Source: Planctomycetota bacterium (GTDB lineage Bacteria; Planctomycetota; Phycisphaerae; UBA1845; PWPN01). From it: DNA of 11,210 bases. A program made the position numbers and the translations under genes. Below are positions 5,855 to 11,210 of this stretch, piece by piece (within the stretch, counting starts at the first letter, position 1; each line of letters starts with the position of its first letter). The stretch spans positions 3,614,835-3,626,044 of the forward strand of contig CP070790.1 in assembly GCA_020346805.1 (NCBI GenBank), written 5' to 3'. A model generated the notes under the pieces. The model saw only the letters and a program-made list of their open reading frames with translations, ran no database searches and had not been told where the DNA came from.

Positions 5855-7621
5855 TTAATACTCCTGAATCGTCCGTTTAAGAAACGGATTATAAGGGTAG
5901 CCGGTCCATTGCATCCCAAGATTACTCGAGAATTCCAGCATGTTCAAACGTACACCGTGTGCGAAGAGGGCGATTAAGGCGAGCCCGATGTTCAGGCCAT
6001 GCCCCAGCAATAATATCACGAGCATAAGCGGCCAGGTTCCTGTGTCTAACGCCATTTGGTTAAAATTTGTGGCCAGCACACTGCTGGCCAGACCGACCGC
6101 CATCAGGCGTACGTAACTGATAACGTCTGAGAAAGCCGAGAGTGCCGATAGCGGGAAGTCGGCGATACCCAGGCCGAGCATTTTGTGTATCTTGCGGCTG
6201 GGGCAGGCAAATACTATCACCAGTGCGGCACCTATAACCAGAAAGTACGGCCAAGGAGTATTCCAGCCCATGGGCGACGCCAGAACGAAGAACAAGACCA
6301 CTCCCAGCATACCCCAAATAAACAATGCCCAGCCAAGTCGATTCAGGAAACGCAAGTTGGGATATAACGCCACCGCTCGCCAGATTTGTGCAATGCTCAG
6401 ATGGATGGCCCCGAGCACAAAACTGAGCTTCATTACCAGCACTCGTGATTGCCGAGACAAGTCCACAGGGATCGGCGGGGCATACAACACGGTGCCGAAG
6501 AAGCTTCCACAAAGCAATCCCCAAATCAGAGAAACCGCGCCGACTACGATTAGAAGATGGGTGAACTGACGCCCAAACATATTTGAAACCTTTTTGTACA
6601 GTAACAGCGGCACCATAAATAGAATAATGCCGTAGCCGCCGTCGCTGATCAGCATGGCAGCGAAGATGGGCAGGGCAATCATAAACGATGCCGATACGTC
6701 GAATTCGCGATAGCCTGCCACGCTACCCAGTATTTTGAAAAGTCCTTCGATAGGTTTTGTCCAACTCGGATAGCGAACTAGGGTGGGTGGTTGGTCGTCG
6801 GGGTCGGGATCTAAGATACGGACCGCTGCATCTATATCGGCGCCGGCAAGGCCGGCGGTGAGTGATTCGCCTTTCTCCGCCGGCACCCAGCCCTGGACGG
6901 CAAAAAGATGCTCGCTGTCGGAGGCCCCCCGCAGGGCGATAATATAGTCGGCCTGTTGTAACAGTTTTGTATGCTCGGCCTTCATCTTGTCCGTCATACC
7001 TGCCAGCCTGGATAAATAGTCGGCGTCATTTTTGATGGCGGAATCGATTTCCGCCGCCTCCGCACGGATAGAAGGCGCATCACGTTGAGGTAAAGGGATG
7101 GTCTGAGCACTCTCGGGGAAACGCGGCTGGCCCCTACGGTCGATCACCGCAACTAGAGAACGTTTTGCAGGAAGGTTGCTGATAACCTCCACACATTCCG
7201 CATCAATTTCACCAACTTCTTTGGTCGGCACGGAGAAGAATTGCACATCGAGGCCCGCCTTATGTAACTGCTCGAACTGTGTAAGTTCTACGTTCCCCCA
7301 AATGCGTAGCTGTTCAAGTTCGCGGTGCAAAGCAACCAGTCGGCTTTGTCGTTCGGCTAAGCGTCGCTGGATATCGAGAATCGTCTGAGCGGCCTGGTCG
7401 ACAGAGATGTCCGGTGCCTGATCCTCCGCCGCTATGTTGGAAAGTACCTGAAGAGCATGTTCGATGTTTTTGATCCGGGTGATCGTTTTCTCATCGGGGA
7501 CGGCCTTGGCCGGCTCGACGGGCGACAGATGCATAACGCCCAAATCGCGGATGCAATTCAGTAATCGATCACTATCCGGATTCCGGGCCACAATGTAGAC
7601 CTTGCGCATCTCGACGATCAT
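5855..7621 (-). CDS. atpI: V-type ATPase subunit I (a-subunit homologue, stator and ion half-channels)
   Basis: 588 residues. The N-terminal ~300 residues are cytosolic and form the lever connecting to the peripheral stalk, with coiled-coil stretches around 45-110 and 185-225. Membrane helices begin near 310. The family landmarks are I-S-D-G-G-Y-G (~325-331), the S-Y-V-R-L-M-A-V-G helix with the essential Arg505 that faces the K-ring Glu, and G-H-G-L-N-I-G (540-546), followed by H-G-V-R-L-N-M-L-E-F and a Y-N-P-F near the end. The start M-I-V-E-M-R-K-V matches the usual M-I-V-x-M-K-K-V of the family. The ATG overlaps the D stop by four bases (ATGA, 7618-7621), indicating coupled translation. 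Length is slightly below the ~600-660 common in prokaryotic I subunits, but nothing essential appears to be missing. Confidence 0.95.
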   Translation of the reverse strand: MIVEMRKVYIVARNPDSDRLLNCIRDLGVMHLSPVEPAKAVPDEKTITRIKNIEHALQVLSNIAAEDQAPDISVDQAAQTILDIQRRLAERQSRLVALHRELEQLRIWGNVELTQFEQLHKAGLDVQFFSVPTKEVGEIDAECVEVISNLPAKRSLVAVIDRRGQPRFPESAQTIPLPQRDAPSIRAEAAEIDSAIKNDADYLSRLAGMTDKMKAEHTKLLQQADYIIALRGASDSEHLFAVQGWVPAEKGESLTAGLAGADIDAAVRILDPDPDDQPPTLVRYPSWTKPIEGLFKILGSVAGYREFDVSASFMIALPIFAAMLISDGGYGIILFMVPLLLYKKVSNMFGRQFTHLLIVVGAVSLIWGLLCGSFFGTVLYAPPIPVDLSRQSRVLVMKLSFVLGAIHLSIAQIWRAVALYPNLRFLNRLGWALFIWGMLGVVLFFVLASPMGWNTPWPYFLVIGAALVIVFACPSRKIHKMLGLGIADFPLSALSAFSDVISYVRLMAVGLASSVLATNFNQMALDTGTWPLMLVILLLGHGLNIGLALIALFAHGVRLNMLEFSSNLGMQWTGYPYNPFLKRTIQEY

Positions 7622-8277
7622 GGGCCCTGATCCTCTTGTTTTGTTATCATTGAGACATCGCCATATTTCGCATATTGTGTGGTAGCGAGTTTATTCTTGG
7701 CTATTTTGGCCCGGCCCACTGCCGCCGTCATTTCGTCGCCCAGTTTGATATGAATTATACGAATGGCCTCCTGGGCCTCAGGGATCTTGACCTTTTCGAA
7801 CAGGTTAACCCGTTGGATTATCTTTGTTAGCTCACGATGAAGCAGATTATGCTGCTCTTCAAGCACATTTATTCTTGCCTGGTGGTGGCTGATTTCACGA
7901 AGGTCGGCCAACGCCCGATCAACCCACGGAGGTGTCCCGAAGAGGCTATAGGATATCTGGGGAAAGGTCACATCTTCGAAGACCGGAATATTTACCCCAG
8001 CGATGTTAGTCGTTGAAGTCTTTACTTCTTGTGGTTCGGCCAATTTACGAACGTTCACACCCGCGACATCGGTCATCACAGCCTCGTACCTTTTAAATTC
8101 CCGAATCGCCAAGCGCAGAGATGCCGTCGCTTCCCGAGACTTGCGGTCCACTTCGCGCAGCGTTATTTGGAGCTGCTGTTGCTTAAGCTTCAGCATTGGC
8201 AAATAACGCTCATAGCGAGTAAGGGCGTCGCGGTAACGCTTCAGCTCAGGCCGAGTTGTTTTTATTTTCTTTGCCAC
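7618..8277 (-). CDS. atpD: V-type ATPase subunit D (central rotor shaft)
   Basis: 219 residues, close to the family's usual ~210. The D subunit is the long antiparallel coiled coil that turns inside the A3B3 head and is the functional counterpart of F-type gamma. The N-terminal [12 protein letters not shown] corresponds to the conserved T-R-x-x-L-x-x-L-K-x-x-L start. A long helix covers ~10-65, a central less helical part ~70-120, and the C-terminal helix ~125-200 contains [11 protein letters not shown], the best family signature. The start is GTG at 8277, which lies within the B gene and gives a 32-base overlap. It is preferred because it keeps the conserved N-terminal helix and no later start does. 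Translation is probably coupled to B. Confidence 0.93.
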   Translation of the reverse strand: MAKKIKTTRPELKRYRDALTRYERYLPMLKLKQQQLQITLREVDRKSREATASLRLAIREFKRYEAVMTDVAGVNVRKLAEPQEVKTSTTNIAGVNIPVFEDVTFPQISYSLFGTPPWVDRALADLREISHHQARINVLEEQHNLLHRELTKIIQRVNLFEKVKIPEAQEAIRIIHIKLGDEMTAAVGRAKIAKNKLATTQYAKYGDVSMITKQEDQGP

Positions 8278-9574
8278 TTCTCAATCCGGGCCAATGATTC
8301 TCGATAATTTTTCTGCGAATACCGGTTTCCTCCGGCTCGAAGCATTCAGCCAGAGTTTCCCAGCAGCGATCCAGAGCATCGAACAGCGGGATGTTTACCG
8401 ATAAATCCATAATCCTATCTTCAAAGAGATTTCCGTATTTCAGGAGTTTTTTGTCCCAGTCGGACATTTCGAATCCCATGTCTCGTTTTTCACGGCTCTC
8501 GCGGCACAGGGCGTAAAGCTGGATGCAGGCGTCCATAATTGCACGGTGGTCGTCCCGCGTCTTGCCGTTTACCTGTTGTTTGAGCCGTGAGAGCGAGCCG
8601 AACGGCTCGATCCTGCCATTGCGAAGGTAAAATTGCCCTTCGGTAATGTAACCTGTATTGTCGGGAACGGGGTGAGTCACATCGTCACCAGGCATAGTCA
8701 CGCAAGCCAACAAGGTTATTGATCCGGCTCCGTCGAAATCGACCGCCTTTTCATAGCGCCTGGCAAGTTGGGTATAGAGATCACCCGGATACCCGCGGTT
8801 CGATGGGATTCGCTCCATGATGATCGCGATTTCCTTCAGGGCATCGGCAAACGCGGTCATGTCGGTCAATAGCACCAGGACGCGTTTGTTTTTGAGGGCG
8901 AATTGCTCACCGACGGCCAAGCACAAATCCGGCACCAACAGACATTCGACGACCGGATCGGCGGCAGTATGGATAAACATTATGGTTCGGCTGAGTACCC
9001 CACCTTCTTCGAAGGTCTGGTGGAATTTAAGATAATCGTCGTACCTCAGGCCCATGCCTCCGAGGATGATAATATCGGCATTGGCCTGCAGGCCGATACG
9101 GGCTAAAAGTTCGTTGTACGGTTCCCCGGCTACCGAGAAGATCGGGAGCTTCTGCGATTCGACCAGGGAATTGAATATATCGATCATTGGGATGCCGGTT
9201 TCGATCATCTGGTCCGGCATTCTTCGTTTTACAGGATTTACCGCCGGTGAACCGATATCGATCTTTTCCGCCTCGATTGTTCCCCGCTGCACTCGTTGTC
9301 GGCCGGCACCATCGAATACTCGTCCCAGCAGATCCTCCGAGAAAGGTACCTGCATAGGTTTGTGAAGGAAGTGTACGCGGTCGCCCGTCGACACACGCTG
9401 CGTCCCGGCGAACACCTGCAAGCTAACCTGCTGGCCTTCCAGATGAATGACCTGGGCCAGCGACTTACCGTGATCGGAAGTGATGACCGCCAGCTCATCA
9501 TAACCAACGTTGCTGGCTTTGACCGACACCACATTGCCGGCTATACGCGTGATCTCATCGTAGTACTTCCTCAT
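8246..9574 (-). CDS. atpB: V-type ATPase subunit B (non-catalytic head subunit)
   Basis: 442 residues, of typical length (~430-465). It alternates with A in the A3B3 head. The Walker A position reads [12 protein letters not shown] (146-157), lacking G-K-[TS], as expected for the non-catalytic subunit. Other family landmarks are [25 protein letters not shown] (235-249), R-G-Y-P-G-D-L-Y-T (260-268), [21 protein letters not shown] (294-314) and P-F-G-S-L-S-R-L (324-331). Arg330 is the likely arginine finger reaching into the A active site. The ATG at 9574 shares one base with the A stop (TAATG), and the 3' end overlaps D by 32 bases. The low-complexity tail G-K-E-N-K-N-N-S-A lies in that overlap. 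Confidence 0.96.
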   Translation of the reverse strand: MRKYYDEITRIAGNVVSVKASNVGYDELAVITSDHGKSLAQVIHLEGQQVSLQVFAGTQRVSTGDRVHFLHKPMQVPFSEDLLGRVFDGAGRQRVQRGTIEAEKIDIGSPAVNPVKRRMPDQMIETGIPMIDIFNSLVESQKLPIFSVAGEPYNELLARIGLQANADIIILGGMGLRYDDYLKFHQTFEEGGVLSRTIMFIHTAADPVVECLLVPDLCLAVGEQFALKNKRVLVLLTDMTAFADALKEIAIIMERIPSNRGYPGDLYTQLARRYEKAVDFDGAGSITLLACVTMPGDDVTHPVPDNTGYITEGQFYLRNGRIEPFGSLSRLKQQVNGKTRDDHRAIMDACIQLYALCRESREKRDMGFEMSDWDKKLLKYGNLFEDRIMDLSVNIPLFDALDRCWETLAECFEPEETGIRRKIIENHWPGLRSGKENKNNSA

Positions 9575-11210
9575 TACTCACGCCCCTTTGCAGCAATAAA
9601 ACGATCGATACGGTCAAGCAACTGCTTGTATTCATTACTGTCGGTAGCAGCATAGTTCCAGTTACGTAGCAAGTCTGATATCCGGACCATAGTTTTGCGG
9701 GCCTCGTTTTTATCCTTGAACTCGAAATCCAATTCGAGCACCTTGAGAATCATGTCAAAAACCAAGATTTGTCTTTCCGCCGGTGTAGCCCCGTCAACGT
9801 CGTCAAAGGCATTTTGCTGAAGAAAACAGTTATCGAACAAGTCTGCTTTAAGGGAAATTGTGAAATCATCGATCGAAGTACCTTCCTCTCCGACGACGGT
9901 CATCATTTGACGGATTTCGTTGCCCCGGCCAAGCAGGGTCCTTACCTTGGCCACTTTCTCCGGGGCGATAATGCCGGTGTACTTGCTCCATGAGTCCAGG
10001 GGATCGATGGCCGGATACCTTCGGGCGTCGCTGCGGGCACGGGAAAGTCCGTGGAAGGCTCCGACCACTTTCAGGGTTCCTTGTGTCACCGGTTCTTCGA
10101 AGTTTCCACCCGCAGGGCTGACCGTACCTCCGATAGTCAGCGATCCGATCTGCCCGCTTTTGAGTTCAATGGCGCCGGCTCGCTCATAGAAGGCAGCGAT
10201 GCGACTCTCCAGGTATGCGGGGAAGGCCTCTTCGCCGGGAATTTCTTCCAACCGCCCTGACAGCTCGCGCATGGCCTGGGCCCACCGCGAAGTTGAGTCA
10301 GCCAGAAGCAGCACATTCAGTCCCATTTGACGATAGTACTCACCCACCGTTGCCGCCGTATAAACCGAAGCATCACGGGCGGCAACCGGCATGGCCGAGG
10401 TATTGCAGACGATGATTGTTCGTTCCATCAGACTTCTGCCGGTACGCGGATCAATCAGTTCGGGAAACTCGCGCAGCGTCTCAACCACTTCGCCGGCCCG
10501 CTCACCGCAGGCAGCAACAATCACGATATCAATCTCCGCGTGACGCGACGTTATTTGCTGCAGTACCGTCTTGCCCGCACCGAACGGACCCGGAATACAA
10601 TATGTTCCCCCCCGAACAACCGGGAACATTGAATCTATGATCCGCACTCGGGTTATTAACGGCTCAGTCGGCATCAGACGCCGACGGGATATGTTCAGCG
10701 GAATCTTTACCGGCCAGCTCTGTTGCATGGTCACGCTACGGGCCTGCCCCGAAGAATCGGTTAGAGTGGCGATTTCCTCTTCGATCGTATACCCGCCTGC
10801 TTGGGTGATTGTCCTGACCGTGAAGGAACCCTGCCAACTAAAGGGAACCACAATCTGATGTGTGAATAGCCCCTCGGGTACGGTCCCGAGAACATCGCCC
10901 GCCTCAACGCTGGCCCCAACCGAGACGATAGGCGTGAATGTCCACTTGGTGTCCGTAGGCAGGCCGTGAATGTATACGCCGCCTTCCAACAAAAAGCCCA
11001 CCTTCTTGGCCAGCTCCGGCAAGGGATTTTGCAGGCCATCATATATCTGTCCCAGCAAGCCCGGTCCCAACACCACTGAGAGCATCTCATGACGAAACTC
11101 AACTTTATCACCAACCTTCAAACCCCGCGTCTCTTCAAAGACCTGCAAATCCGCTATTTGCCCACGAATTCGGATCACCTCGGATAACAGGCGTATCCCG
11201 TTGGACTGGA
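9574..11210 (-). CDS. atpA: V-type ATPase subunit A (catalytic head subunit, 5' partial)
   Basis: The ATP-hydrolysing/synthesising subunit. The frame continues to the window edge: upstream of the GTG at 11178 the codons read [14 protein letters not shown], the usual lead into V-I-R-I-x-G, so the GTG is an internal Val and about 35-45 N-terminal residues are missing. Counting from that codon, the Walker A motif is G-P-F-G-A-G-K-T (197-204). [10 protein letters not shown] (222-231) carries the catalytic Glu region. [10 protein letters not shown] (291-300) contains Walker B, and [11 protein letters not shown] follows. [14 protein letters not shown] (353-366) is also typical. After it, [24 protein letters not shown] replaces the common V-F-W-A-L-D-x-x-L-A-x-R-R-H-F-P-A-I-N-W. 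That divergence is reminiscent of the Chlamydia/spirochaete branch. The stop TAA overlaps the B start. Confidence 0.96.
   Translation of the reverse strand, partial: QSNGIRLLSEVIRIRGQIADLQVFEETRGLKVGDKVEFRHEMLSVVLGPGLLGQIYDGLQNPLPELAKKVGFLLEGGVYIHGLPTDTKWTFTPIVSVGASVEAGDVLGTVPEGLFTHQIVVPFSWQGSFTVRTITQAGGYTIEEEIATLTDSSGQARSVTMQQSWPVKIPLNISRRRLMPTEPLITRVRIIDSMFPVVRGGTYCIPGPFGAGKTVLQQITSRHAEIDIVIVAACGERAGEVVETLREFPELIDPRTGRSLMERTIIVCNTSAMPVAARDASVYTAATVGEYYRQMGLNVLLLADSTSRWAQAMRELSGRLEEIPGEEAFPAYLESRIAAFYERAGAIELKSGQIGSLTIGGTVSPAGGNFEEPVTQGTLKVVGAFHGLSRARSDARRYPAIDPLDSWSKYTGIIAPEKVAKVRTLLGRGNEIRQMMTVVGEEGTSIDDFTISLKADLFDNCFLQQNAFDDVDGATPAERQILVFDMILKVLELDFEFKDKNEARKTMVRISDLLRNWNYAATDSNEYKQLLDRIDRFIAAKGRE

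Noticed and set aside
11176..11178. GTG as the start codon of ATPase subunit A
   Set aside because: The frame stays open to the window edge, and the upstream codons encode residues expected just before this point in the family, so the true start is outside the window.

Overview
The window looks like a chromosomal segment of a member of the Planctomycetota, most likely Phycisphaerae-like. Two secreted proteins end in paired dockerin-like EF-hand repeats of the form D-G-D-V-D-Q-x-D-[FY]-x-x-F-x-x-C-x-S-G, a style I associate with that group. The cysteine-rich secreted protein and the bacterial V-type ATPase operon fit the same picture. The lineage is inferred from protein style alone.

Left part (1-4710), cell-envelope and secreted proteins. 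A gene truncated by the window edge (1-564, +) encodes an NBR1-type Ig-like domain followed by two dockerin-like repeats. It converges on a 992-residue secreted protein (773-3751, -). That protein has a signal peptide, a long array of Cys-rich repeats in two different registers, a probable LamG/concanavalin-like sandwich that seems to be interrupted by Cys-rich blocks, and its own pair of dockerin-like repeats. An AT-rich spacer with a plausible promoter (3752-4131) separates it from a small lipoprotein-like gene on the same strand (4132-4710). That gene carries a 24-bp in-frame tandem repeat.

Middle (4711-5318). There is a tRNA-Val(UAC) gene on the minus strand. It has a well-formed sigma70-type promoter just upstream and a strong symmetrical terminator hairpin starting two bases after its 3' end.

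Right part (5319-11210, -) is a tightly packed V/A-type ATPase operon read in the order A, B, D, I, K. Gene A runs off the right edge and is missing its start. Junctions are a one-base stop/start overlap (A/B), a 32-base overlap (B/D), a 4-base overlap (D/I) and a 2-base gap (I/K). A and B form the catalytic head, D is the central stalk, I is the stator/half-channel membrane subunit and K is the ion-binding rotor ring. Subunit E and any other peripheral or central stalk partners would lie upstream, outside the window. The gene order and the divergent A subunit match the Chlamydia/spirochaete type of bacterial V-ATPase. Residues in K match the Na+ ligands described for Enterococcus hirae NtpK, so Na+ coupling is a reasonable hypothesis.

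I found no mobile element, CRISPR array, defence gene or clearly new multi-gene system. The most unusual material is the repeat architecture of the 992-residue protein and the swapped order of its EF-hand repeats relative to its neighbour.
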